The notes under the pieces were generated by a model. That model was not told the origin of the DNA and searched no databases. It worked only from the letters and a program-made list of their open reading frames with translations. A stretch of DNA of 64,000 nt from Agapanthus africanus (taxonomy: Eukaryota > Streptophyta > Magnoliopsida > Asparagales > Amaryllidaceae). Location of the stretch: contig JASDDO010000019.1 in assembly GCA_030015575.1 (NCBI GenBank), forward strand, positions 514,076,986 to 514,140,985, written 5' to 3'. Below are positions 44,842-56,752 of the stretch, in pieces; the first letter of the stretch is position 1, and each line of letters begins with the position of its first letter. Made by a program: the position numbers and the translations under genes.

Positions 44842-47800
44842 TGTCACGACCCGCAGGGTACGGAACGTGACTGGCACTTAAGTTTACGAAACGTTTCAAG
44901 ACGTCCGTAAAATAAGTAAGCCAAAGCCCAGAAAACCAAAACCAAATAAGCAAAAGAATGAAGGAAAACCATTCCATTGAAAGCGAGTTTATCAAATAAG
45001 TCATATAAAAACCTTTTTAAAAACAATACAAATTTTTCCGAAAATTTCAGCAGAGTCTCCTTTGTAAATACTGGCCCCCAAAATGGGTACAACAAGAATA
45101 TATATGAATCCAACAAATAAGGCATCCCCAAGCGGGAGCTAGCTCTTCGCCACAAGGCGGTCACAAATCCCACGGAATATAAAACAACAACATGCGAAAT
45201 GATCATAAAGAAGCATGAGAAAAACAGCATGTCGACTCAAGTGAGCTCGACCCCAAAATACAGCATAAAAAGTCCACAAATCCCACAATCTCATCTCTAG
45301 GTCAATATACAACAATACTTGTAAATACAGTAGATGGAGTGTACTAGATACAAGGAATATACAAGGTGGTACAAAAATAATAATATAACCCACCTAAGAG
45401 CAAAACCTCGAGTCCAGGCAAGGGAGGCAAAAGAAACAAGTGCACCCGCCGCTACTGTACTGACGGAGCGGACCTGAAAAAGGCTGTGGCACAACGGGGG
45501 TGAGTTGCCAACTCGTGAGTAATAAATAACATCTACACAGGCTATCGAATGCATGCACACAAGCATCCTAGCATCTAAAATACAGGTAAGGCAGGACATA
45601 ATAGCAGATATGTATGCAATATGAATATACTAGCAGGTATGAATGCAATGCGAATCAACTCATGATCTGAATGTGTAAATATAAGAATCATATTTTTCCT
45701 TTAGGAATCTCTTTTGAAATACCAGCACAATACCAATAGAATCAATAAGAATCTGTGTCCAGCATCGACACCTCAAAACTATCTCAAATCTCATATCAAT
45801 GTATCTCTGGCCTCAGCCGTCCGGCTGACCCATCACAAATATCAATATCTCATCATCTCGCGGCCACGGTCGGTATCCTCTGGATATCCACCGTCCCAAA
45901 CAGTCACCGGTAGGTAATCCGTCCCCTGCCAGGCTCAACGTCAACACCACATTCCTCTTGCCCCGGGGTACCTTACCGGGCCCACCATGTACCCGTGACG
46001 GTTCCTCCACTCCTCGACACGGATCTCGAAAAACACAGCAAACTCATGGTGGACGACACTTACATCACTAGAAAACCGCAATTTACATATTTTAAAAATA
46101 TAATAAGTTTAGAAATTTTGCAGCTTTCCCCGAAATCCAGAAATATCATAAAATCTCAAGAAATCCTCATAAGTGCATATGTCAATGATAATGAATGCAT
46201 ATGGTATCAATAATCAAGTTGCGATGTGTGATTAATAGATTAGGCATGAACAAATAATATGATGAAGCACATGCACATGAATAGCAATCCTACAATTTCA
46301 TTTTAAGGAATTAAAGCAATAGCGCGAGTTTAAGTATCAATTATAGTAAAAGGTTTCAATTTAAAGGTTATCTAGTGTGGTGGCATGGCAATTACCAGGG
46401 TGTGTGTGTAAGCATGAATAGTGCTCGTGCTGCATATAAAAACCCTGGCAATAGTGCAGGTGTCCTATAAAATGGTTTCGCATATGTATGTCAATATAAG
46501 GCATGAATGTAGCAAATAATCATACCAGTATTACACCCCTAATTACTAACATTACTAAGAATCTTTTAAGCTACTAAAACTATCGGGCGACTTGCGCCAT
46601 CCAACGATAGTCCCCCGTAGATGTTACATCTACTCACCGGAATCCCTAGCTAGTCACGTCCAATCACCGCTTTCCCCTTTCGTGCCGCGTCTGACGTCTC
46701 CGCGACCGAACCTGGAATTACATCAATACCAATCATAAGGTTACATATCAAGAACGACGCAATTCCCTAACGAAAATACCATAGTTCACAAGCTAGGTAG
46801 AACGTGCACAAAGTGCGCGGAACACACGCGAAAATCGCAAAACTAACTAGAATCGTCGATTTGGTCGCCCGGAAAAACTAAAACCCGGACACTCAAAAAT
46901 CCGCACTCACACATCCTAAAAGTCATAGGATACGCTAAAAATGTCATCAAGACATCCCAAATAATTCATCACAATATTTTAATAAAAACTGGTAAGCTAG
47001 AATTTGTAATTTGGTGCAAATATTGACAATTAGCGACAAAGTTATCACAGTCCAACACAACCATACAACCACACAACTAGTTAGCCACAATAACACAAAT
47101 TTTAACTCATTTACCATGCTACAAAACCCAATATCCAAACACAACCCTTTCTTGAATTTGGTAAATAGCAATCTTAATGAATATTTCACACAAGTTTAAC
47201 ATAGATTAGCATAAGATCAAGCCACTTAAGCAAAGTAACCTTATAGATTGGTTAAGTAAACAACTAGATAGCTAATTAGCTTAATTAATCTCTTAATGGT
47301 GTTCTAAACCCTAAATTAATTTCAAACCACAAACTTTAAAAAAAACTAGTTTGCAAATAGCACTAAAACAATTTTCAAAGTTCTAATTAGCACACTTTAA
47401 ACTACAATTTAACCAAAGATTGAAATTATACCTCACAAGCCCAAACCCTAAGTTGCTAAAGCCTCCCAAGATGCTATCTTTCCAAGATTTGAACCAAATT
47501 AGGTTGGAGAAGAGATGGAATATGGTTTTGTGTTGAATTTGTGAAGGAAATTGTGGATTTTGTTGAATTTTTGAGATGAAAATGAAGCAAAAGAGAAGAA
47601 GAAATAGGGAAAATATTTGGGGCTGTTGGTGCAGGATTTCTGAGCTGAGGAGGGAGTGGCGAGAGGTGTGGGGGAGTTGGGGAAAAGTGTAGAGAAGTTT
47701 CAAAGTCAAAAGACCAAGTCAAACAACAAAACCCATACCCAATTTAATATATTAAAGCCCTTATCATATCATTTTGTTCAAATGAGATGGGGAAAAATTT

Positions 47801-48299
47801 TGTGGGCTTGCTACTGAGGTGGGGCCAGCCTAGGGGTGAGGGAAGAGTGAGAGGGGTTTTACAAAAAAAATTCTATGCAAAAAGACCCCCTACAAGTCCA
47901 AAATTGCAAGTTTTAGCTTAAAATTCAATAAATTTCGTTTTCCATAATAAAAATTAGTTAAAACTTAAAATAAATTACTAAAAATTTATGTCACAACTAG
48001 ATTTTAATTAACATGATTTTAAAGCTTAAATTTAGCCCATTTAAATTTGTATTTATCGCTAATTTAATGTATTTTCTTACCTGCTTAAAATAATATTAAA
48101 AATTGAAAAATTAGGGAAAATTTTTAAACGACCAGAATTTCATAAGTAACTCATTTGCTACTGAGAACAAGCAATTACCTATCCAAATTAGGTATAATTA
48201 GTCCTAAACTGCAAAATAACAAAAAGACGGTTTACGGAAAAATACCGAATTTTCACCGATTTTCAGGAAAACACCAAAACGACTTTTCAAGGCGTTACA
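44842..48299 (-). repeat. Gypsy-D 3' LTR (3458 bp)
   Basis: From TGTCACGACCCGCAGGG to GGCGTTACA. It contains a GTGAGT motif (46632-46637) and a stem-loop (46391-46401 with 46442-46452). No gene is seen. Confidence 0.95.
46391..46452 (-). other. Conserved LTR stem-loop (Gypsy-D, 3' LTR copy)
   Basis: ATTACCAGGGT pairs with ACCCTGGCAAT; the one irregular pair is G-U when read on the element's sense strand. The loop has GTGTGTGT and AGTGCTCGTGC as in Gypsy-A. The 5' LTR copy is at 54828-54889. Confidence 0.75.
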
Positions 48300-51200
48300 A
48301 TCTTCCCCCCTTAAAGAAATTCGGTCCCCGAATTTAAAAATATAACTACGCGTACTTTCAAAGAGATGGGGATATTTCTTCCTCATCTCGCCCTCGGTCT
48401 CCCAGGTAACCTCCTCGCTGCTCGGGCTACGCCAAAGGACCTTGACGGTTGGTATAATCTTCGATCTCAACTTCTTCACCTGCCGATCCAGGATGGCCAC
48501 CGGCTGCTCTGCAAGAGAAAGGTCGCGCTCTAGCTGGACTGTCGGGTGCTGAATCGCATGCGAAGGGTCGTGAAGGTACTTGCGGAGCATCGAAACATGG
48601 AAGACGGGGTGAACATCGGGAAAGCTGGGTGGAAGAGCCAAACGATATGCAACAGCGCCGACACGCTCGAGGATCTCGAAGGGACCTACGAATCTAGGGC
48701 TAAGCTTCCCCTTTCGCCCAAAACGCATCACGCCCTTCATCGGAGAGACCCTCAAAAAAACATGATCGCCAACTGCGAACTCTAACCTGCGACGGCGCCT
48801 GTCTTCATACGATTTCTGCCTGCTCTGAGCCGCTCTAATCCGGTCTCGGATTAACTGTATCTTCGCTGTCGTCTCCTCAACAAGCTGCGGCCCCAAAATG
48901 CTGCTCTCGCTGAGCTCGGTCCAACAGACTGGCGATCTGCATCTCCTCCCATACAATGCCTCGAAAGGTGCCATCTGAATAGTATCCTGGAAGCTGTTGT
49001 TGTAGGAGAACTCCACTAACGGTAAATGACGATCCCAGCTACCGCCGAAGTCTAAAACGCACGCTCTGAGCATGTCCTCGAGAGTCTGAATAGTCCGCTC
49101 TGACTGGCCGTCGGTCTGCGGATGAAACGCTGTGCTGAAGCTCAAACGAGTGCCCAAAGCCTCCTGAAGTCTTTGCCAAAGTCGGCTGGTGAACTGGGTG
49201 CCTCGATCTGACACGATACAAGTCGGTACGCCATGCAACCGCACGATCTCGTCGATGTAAAGCTGGGCATACTGAGCGAAGCTGAAAGTCGTCTTCACTG
49301 GCAGGAAGTGAGCCGCTTTCGTCAATCGATCTACGATCACCCAGATGGAGTCATACCCTCGACTGGTCCTGGGTAGACCCACAACGAAATCCATCCTAAT
49401 CTGCTCCCATTTCCACTTTGGAATGGGTAACGGCTGTAGCTCTCCTGCGGGCCTCTGGTGCTCGGCCTTGACTTGCTGACAAGTCAGGCATCTCGATACA
49501 AACTCCGCAATGTCCCTCTTCATCCCGTCCCACCAGTAGGTCTCTCTCATATCATGGTACATCTTGGTGGAACCGGGGTGGACACTATACACTGATCGGT
49601 GTGCCTCCTCAAGAATGTCGCGCCGCAATCCATCAGCATCTGGTACGCACAGTCTAGATCCATAGCGTAAAATCCCCTGATCGTCAATCACGAACTCGGA
49701 AAATCTGCCCTGTCCCATCTGTGCCATGATCTCTGAGCAACGGTCGTCATTGCACTGTGCCTCATATATACGGTCAAGCAACTGTGGGCGTGCACGAACA
49801 TGCGCGAGCTGTCCCCCTGTCTGAGTGAACTCGAACTCAACTCGGCTGTCGCATAACATTTGCCAATCTGCTGACGACTGCTTCTGCACTGCACGCAAAC
49901 ACGATAGACTACCCCCGGGCCTCCTGCTCAAAGCATCTGCCACTACGTTCGCCTTGCTTGGGTGATATAAGATCTCGCAGTCGTAGTCTTTCACCAACTC
50001 CATCCAACGACGTTGTCTGAGGTTCAGGTCTCGCTACTGAAATATGTACTTTAAGCTCTTGTGGTCTGTGAATATTTGGCACGACTCGCCATATAGGTAA
50101 TGTCGCAAAATCTTCAGTGCAAAGACCACTGCAGCCATCTCCAAATCATGAGTGGGGTAGTTCTGTTCATGCATCTTCAACTGCCGAGAAGCATATGCGA
50201 TCACCCGGCCATGCTGCATCAATACGCACCCTAGCCCTACCTGTGAAGCGTCACAATAAACCACGAATCCGCCTGATCCTGAAGGCAAAGATAATACCGG
50301 CGCCGTAGTCAAACATGTCCGTAGCTGCTGAAAACTGCGCTCGCACTCCTCTGTCCAAACGAAAGGAACTCCCTTCCGGGTCAAACCGGTCAAAGGTGCA
50401 GCTATACGGGAGAAGTCCTGAACAAAACGCCTGTAGTAGCCTTCCAGGCCTAGAAAACTACGGATCTCAGTAACCGATGTAGGTCGGGGCCACTGCTGAA
50501 CAGCCTCAATCTTCTTCGGGTCCACACATATGCCGTCTCTCATAACCACGTGACCCAAGAATCCGACGCTGTCCAGCCAGAATGCACACTTGGAGAACTT
50601 TGCGAACAGCTGGTGCTCCCTCAGAGTCTGTAACGTAATCTGCAAGTGCTGCTCGTGCTCCTCTCTGCTCCGGGAGTACACCAAGATATCGTCAATAAAC
50701 ACGATGATGAACAAGTCAAGATACGGCCTGAATGTACGGTTCATCAAATCCATGAATGCTGCTGGGGCGTTGGTGAGTCCGAACGACATCACCAAAAACT
50801 CGTAGTGGCCATAGCGTGTACGGAAGGTTGTCTTCGGTATATCCTCCTGTCGGACTCGCAGCTGGTGGTATCCTGGTCGTAAGTTGATCCTCGAAAAATA
50901 CCCCGCACCCTGAAGCTGGTCGAACAAATCATCAATGCGTGGCAACGGATATTTGTTCCGAACGGTAACTTTGTTCAGCTGGCGGTAGTCGATACATAAG
51001 CGCAAACTTCCATCCTTCTTCTTGACAAACAGGACCGGAGCACCCCACGGAGAAACACTAGGTCGAATAAGCCCCTTATCTAACAAATCCTGCAACTGAT
51101 CCTTCAGCTCTCGAAGCTCTGCCGGGGCCATCCGATAAGGCGGTATAGAAATAGGCCCCGAGCCGGGAATCAAATCAATGCAGAACTCAACATCGCGCTC

Positions 51201-53041
51201 AGGCGGTAGCCCAGGTAGCTCATCAGGGAAAACATCAGGGAACTCACAAACAACCGGGACCCGGTCCAACGGAACCTCCGCAGCTCGAGTATCACAAATA
51301 TATGCTAAGAATCCCTGACATCCCTTCCGCAAGAGCTGACCAGCGCGAAGAGACGAAATCAAGCTGGGAAGGGTGACGCTGCGGTCTCCCTGAATAACAA
51401 GGACTGGCTCTCCCGGAAAGCTAAATATGACTGCCTTCTCACGGCAGTCCACCGAAGCATAACAAGTGGCTAGCCAATCCATGCCCAGAAGCACATCAAA
51501 GTCCAACATATCGAGGAGAATCAAATCAACCGATGAATCCCTCTCCCCTATACGAACGGAACACAAACGAAATACAAACGAGCGACAAACGCCTCGCCTA
51601 CCGGAGTACTAACAACAAGCGGATGATCTAACGACGACGACTCACGGCCCAACATCGGTGCAAAGTGTGTAGATACGTACGAATGTGTGGAACCTGGGTC
51701 GAATAATACCCGTGCATCGAAAGAACAAACTGGCAAGGTACCTGTCACAACGGCATTGGATGCCTGCGCATCCAGCGGTGTCAAAGCAAATACTCGGGCC
51801 TGTCTTCCACCGATAGCGGGCTGACCTCGACCTCGGCCTCTGCCTCCTCGTCCTCTCTGAACAGGACCACCGCGTCCACGGCCTCTGGGTGCACCTAACT
51901 GGCGTGGAGCATCGCCGGTGGTAGGAAGTAGGGCTCTCTGAGGAGGGGGTGGTGATGGTGGTAGGGTCACATGCGGAACTGTCGCTGCTCCCTGTCGTCT
52001 CGCCGGACAGTCTCTGACAAGATGGTGCGGACTCCCGCACCTAAAACACCCTGGCGACGGCTGCTGCCCCTGGGGATAAGAACCATATAACTGTCCCCGT
52101 CCAAATCCTCTGCCAGGCCTATCTCTCGGAAATAATCTGGCGCGCTGCCTCTGAGACGGTACATCGGTGCGAATCCTCTTCGGCCCAGAAACGGCCGAAG
52201 TCTGTGATATGCGTGCCTCCATCCGTAATGCCGTATCCATAGCAGCTGAATAAGTGTCGTAGTGCTGGGCGCCAATGGCAAGATATAGCTGGGCATCAAG
52301 TCCCTGTACGAACCTTTTCACCATCTTCTCTTCGGTATCCACCAAATACGGAGCATATTGGGATAACTGTGTAAACTGGATGTCATACTCAGACACCGTC
52401 ATCCCAGGTGTCTTGACTAAGGCCTCGAAGCTACGAGCTCTAGCGTCACGAACGCTCTCTGGGAGGAAACGAGCTAGAAAGACCGCTGTAAACTCGGCCC
52501 ACGTCATAGGCGGTAGACCCGCAGTTCGACCTCTCAAGACTGACTCCCACCATGTCTGCGCGAGACCCTCTAGTCGGAAACTCGTGAGCTCTACCCATCG
52601 ATCATCCGAACATCTCAGCGAACGACAGATCCTGGCTAAACTGTCAAGGAACGTCTGTGGGTCCTCCGCTGCCTCGGTGCCGGTGAATACTGGAGGTCTC
52701 AGCCTCATGAAATCCTGTAGTGAAACCGGGATGGCCACGGGGGTAGTAGTAGGAGCAGGTATCATGGTCGTCTGTGATGTAGTAGGTACGTCATCCGGCC
52801 TCGGTGTACGACTGGCTGCAACTAGGGATCCTACCATCTGACGTAGCTCCTGCATGCCCCCCATCATCTGTCGCAACTCCTCCATATCGGTCTCGAGCCT
52901 ATCCATACGGCCTGGGGAAGGTGGATCGGTCTGTCCCTGCGGCGTAGGCATACCACCCTGCTCAGTCCTAGTCTCGGACGAGCCAGCTCGAATCTCGTCT
53001 CGGGCGGCAGCCCTATGTGCCCTCGTAGCCTTCGGCGGCAT
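48204..53041 (-). pseudogene. Gypsy-D gag-pol polyprotein, one frameshift and one stop
   Basis: Starts at the ATG at 53041 (MPPKATRAHR). Gag is followed by a CX2CX4HX4C knuckle (CFRCGSPHHLVRDC) and protease [11 protein letters not shown] near codon 447. A one-base deletion near 51576 shifts the frame just after protease. The new frame carries RT (FIDDILVYS), RNase H with a TAG at 50034-50036 (CAG in Gypsy-A), then the HHCC finger and integrase with its catalytic D, D and E ([25 protein letters not shown]), the GPY/F module (KLSPRFVGPFEI) and a chromodomain-like tail (VKVLWR, EEVTWE, YPHLF). The Gypsy-A stop just after YPHLF is missing, so the frame runs on through the polypurine tract and ends within the LTR at 48204. 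Only two lesions keep it from being intact. Confidence 0.94.
48300..48335 (-). other. Gypsy-D polypurine tract with adjacent hairpin
   Basis: On the minus strand AAGGGGGGAAGA precedes the LTR. AAATTCGG (48317-48324) and CCGAATTT (48328-48335) form the hairpin shared with Gypsy-A and LARD-E. Confidence 0.78.
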
Positions 53042-53060
53042 AGTGGCTGTTACAGGAAAA
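53042..53060 (-). promoter_or_regulatory. Putative splice acceptor before Gypsy-D gag
   Basis: On the minus strand TTTTCCTGTAACAG ends 5 nt before the ATG, the same spacing as in Gypsy-A. The matching donor would be GTGAGT at 55069-55074. Confidence 0.45.
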
Positions 53061-53256
53061 CGAATAATAAGAACAGTGCAATAGGATCATAGGATACACG
53101 GAATTGAAGAAGGAATTTTCAAGCAAGTATATCCTAAAGTCACTTAGGCGGAGTACAGTATCGCAAGTATGCCGCGGACATACATACGCTACGTTACCCT
53201 ACTTAAGTCACTTACTCCATCTACCAAGGGTCATCCTATACTCAAAAAGGTAAAAC

Positions 53257-53273
53257 CTATCGCTCTGATACCA
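53257..53273 (-). other. Gypsy-D primer-binding site (initiator Met tRNA)
   Basis: On the minus strand TGGTATCAGAGCGATAG, 4 nt inside the LTR start at 53278. Confidence 0.93.
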
Positions 53274-53277
53274 ACTT

Positions 53278-56200
53278 TGTCACGACCCGCAGGGTACGGA
53301 ACGTGACTGGCACTTAAGTTTACGAAACGTCTCAAGACGTCCGTAAAATAAGTAAGCCAAAGCCCAGAAAACCAAAACCAAATAAGCAAAAGAATGAAGG
53401 AAAACCATTCCATTGAAAGCGAGTTTATCAAATAAGTCATATAAAAACCTTTTTAAAAACAATACAAATTTTTCCGAAAATTTCGGCAGAGTCTCCTTTG
53501 TAAATACTGGCCCCCAAAATGGGTACAACAAGAATATATATGAATCCAACAAATAAGGCATCCCCAAGCGGGAGCTAGATCTTCGCCACAAGGCGGTCAC
53601 AAATCCCGCGGAATATAAAACAACAACATGCGAAATGATCATAAAGAAGCATGAGAAAAACAGCATGTCGACTCAAGTGAGCTCGACCCCAAAATACAGC
53701 ATAAAAAGTCCACAAATCCCACAGTCTCATCTCTAGGTCAATATACAACAATACTGGTAGATACAATAGATGGAGTGCACTAGATACAAGGAATATACAA
53801 GGTGGTACAAAAATAATAATATAACCCACCTAAGAGCAAAACCTCGAGTCCAGGAAAGGGAGGCAAAAGAAACAAGTGCACCCGCCGCTACTGTACTGAC
53901 GGAGCGGACCTGAAAAAGGATGTGGCACAACGGGGGTGAGTTGCCAACTCGTGAGTAATAAATAACATCTACACAGGCTATCGAATGCATGCACACAAGC
54001 GTCCTAGCATCTAAAATACAGATAAGGCAGGACATAATAGCAGATATGTATGCAATATGAATATACTAGCAGGTATGAATGCAATGCGAATCAACTCATG
54101 ATCTGAATGTGTAAGTATAAGAATCATGTTTTTCCTTTAGGAATCTCTTTTGAAATACCAGCACAATACCAATAGAATCAACAAGAATCTGTGTCCAGCA
54201 TCGATACCTCAAAACTGTCTCAAATCTCATATCAATGTATCTCTGGCCTCAGCCGTCCGGCTGACCCATCTCAAATATCAATATCTCATCATCTCGCGGC
54301 CACGGTCGGTATCCTCTGGATATCCGCCGTCCCAAACAGTCACCGGTAGGTAATCCGTCCCCTGCCAGGCTCAACGTCAACACTACATTCCTCTTGCCCC
54401 GGTGTACCTTACCGGGCCCACCATGTACCCGTGACGGTTCCTCCACTCCTCGACACGGATCTCGAAAAACACAGCAAACTCATGGTGGACGACACTTACA
54501 TCACTAGAAAACCGCAATTTACATATTTTAAAAATATAATAAGTTTAGAAATTTTGCGGCTTTCCCCCGAAATCCAGAAATATCATAAAATCTCAAGAAA
54601 TCCTCATAAGTGCATATGTCAATGATAATGAATGCATATGGTATCAATAATCAAGTTGCGATGTGTGATTAATAGATTAGGCATGAACAAATAATATGAT
54701 GAAGCACATGCACATGAATAGCAATCCTACAATTTCATTTTAAGGAATTAAAGCAATAGCGCAAGTTTAAGTATCAATTATAGTAAAAGGTTTCAATTTA
54801 AAGGTTATCTAGTGTGGTGGCATGGCAATTACCAGGGTGTGTGTGTAAGCATGAATAGTGCTCGTGCTGCATATAAAAACCCTGGCAATGGTGCAGGTGT
54901 CCTATAAAATGGTTTCGCATATGTATGTCAATATAAGGCATGAATGTAGCAAATAATCATACCAGTATTACACCCCTAATTACTAACATTACTAAGAATC
55001 TTTTAAGCTACTAAAACTATCGGGCGACTTGCGCCATCCAACGATAGTCCCCCGTAGATGTTACATCTACTCACCGGAATCCCTAGCTAGTCACGTCCAA
55101 TCACCGCTTTCCCCTTTCGTGCCGCGTCTGACGTCTCCGCGACCGAACCTGGAATTACATCAATACCAATCATAAGGTTACATATCAAGAACGGCGCAAT
55201 TCCCTAACGAAAATACCATAGTTCACAAGCTAGGTAGAACGTGCACAAAGTGCGCGGAACACACGCGAAAATCGCAAAACTAACTAGAATCGTCGATTTG
55301 GTCGCCCGGAAAAACTAAAACCCGGACACTCAAAAATCCGCACGCACACATCCTAAAAGTCATAGGATACGCTAAAAATGTCATCAAGACATCGCAAATA
55401 ATTCATCACAATATTTTAATAAAAACTGGTAAGCTAGAATTTGCAATTTGGTGCAAACATTGACAATTAGCGACAAAGTTATCACATTCCAACACAACCA
55501 TACAACCACACAACTAGTTAGCCACAATAACACAAATTTTAACTCATTTACCATGCTACAAAACCCAATATCCAAACACAACCCTTTCTTGAATTTGGTA
55601 AATAGCAATCTTAATGAAAATTTCACACAAGTTTAACATAGATTAGCATAACATTAAGCCACTTAAGCAAAGTAACCTTATAGATTGGTTAAGTAAACAA
55701 CTAGATAGCTAATTAGCTTAATTAATCTCTTAATGGTGTTCTAAACCCTAAATTAATTTCAAACCACAAACTTCAAAAAAAACTAGTATGCAAATAGCAC
55801 TAAAATTAACACTAAAACAATTTTCAAAGTTCTAATTAGCACACTTTAAACTACAATTTAACCGAAGATTGAAATTATACCTCACAACCCCAAACCCTAA
55901 GTTGCTAAAGCCTTCCAAGATGCCATCTTTCCAAGATTTGAACCAAATTAGGTTGGAGAAGAGATGGAATATGGTTTTGTGTTGAATTTGTGAAGGAAAT
56001 TGAGGATTTTGTTGAATTTTTGAGATGAAAATGAAGCAAAAGAGAAGAAGAAATAGGGAAAATATTTGGGGCTGTTGGTGCAGGATTTCTGAGCTGAGGA
56101 GGGAGTGGGGAGAGGTGTGGGGGAGTTGGGGAAAAGTGTAGAGAAGTTTCAAAGTCAAAAGACCAAGTCAAACAACAAAACCCATACCCAATTTAATATA

Positions 56201-56747
56201 TTAAAGCCCTTATCATATCATTTTGTTCAAATGAGATGGGGAAAAATTTTGTGGGCTTGCTACTGAGGTGGGGCCGGCCTAGGGGTGAGGGAAGAGTGAG
56301 AGGGGTTTTACACAAAAAATTCTATGCAAAAAGACCCCCTACAAGTCCAAAATTGCAAGTTTTAGCTTAAAATTCAATAAATTTCGTTTTCCATAATAAA
56401 AATTAGTTAAAACTTAAAATAAATTACTAAAAATTTATGTTACAACTAGATTTTAATTAACATGATTTTAAAGCTTAAATTTAGCCCATTTAAATTTGTA
56501 TTTCTCGCTAATTTAATGTATTTTCTTACCGGCTTAAAATAATATTAAAATTGAAAAATTAGGGAAAATTTTTAAACGACCAGAATTTCATCAGTAACTC
56601 ATTTTCTACAAAGAACAAGCAATTACCTATCCAAATTAGGTATAATTAGTCCTAAACTGCAAAATAACAAAACGACGGTTTACGGAAAAATACTGAATTT
56701 TCACCGATTTTCAGGAAAACACCAAAACGACTTTTCAAGGCATTACA
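53278..56747 (-). repeat. Gypsy-D 5' LTR (3470 bp)
   Basis: From TGTCACGACCCGCAGGG to GGCATTACA, matching 44842-48299. The length difference is partly a ~11-bp repeat expansion near 55797-55815. It holds the GTGAGT motif (55069-55074) and stem-loop (54828-54889). No gene is seen. Confidence 0.95.
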
Positions 56748-56752
56748 TTTCT

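Larger units (their letters stand above)
44842..56747 (-). mobile_element. Gypsy-D: Ty3-gypsy (Tekay/Del-like), structurally complete
   Basis: Two LTRs (3458 and 3470 bp), primer site, polypurine tract, a nearly full gag-pol and a TTTCT target duplication (44837-44841 and 56748-56752). It sits in the LARD-E 5' LTR; the uninterrupted site is present in the 3' LTR near 27108-27112. By eye the LTRs differ by about one percent. Confidence 0.95.
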
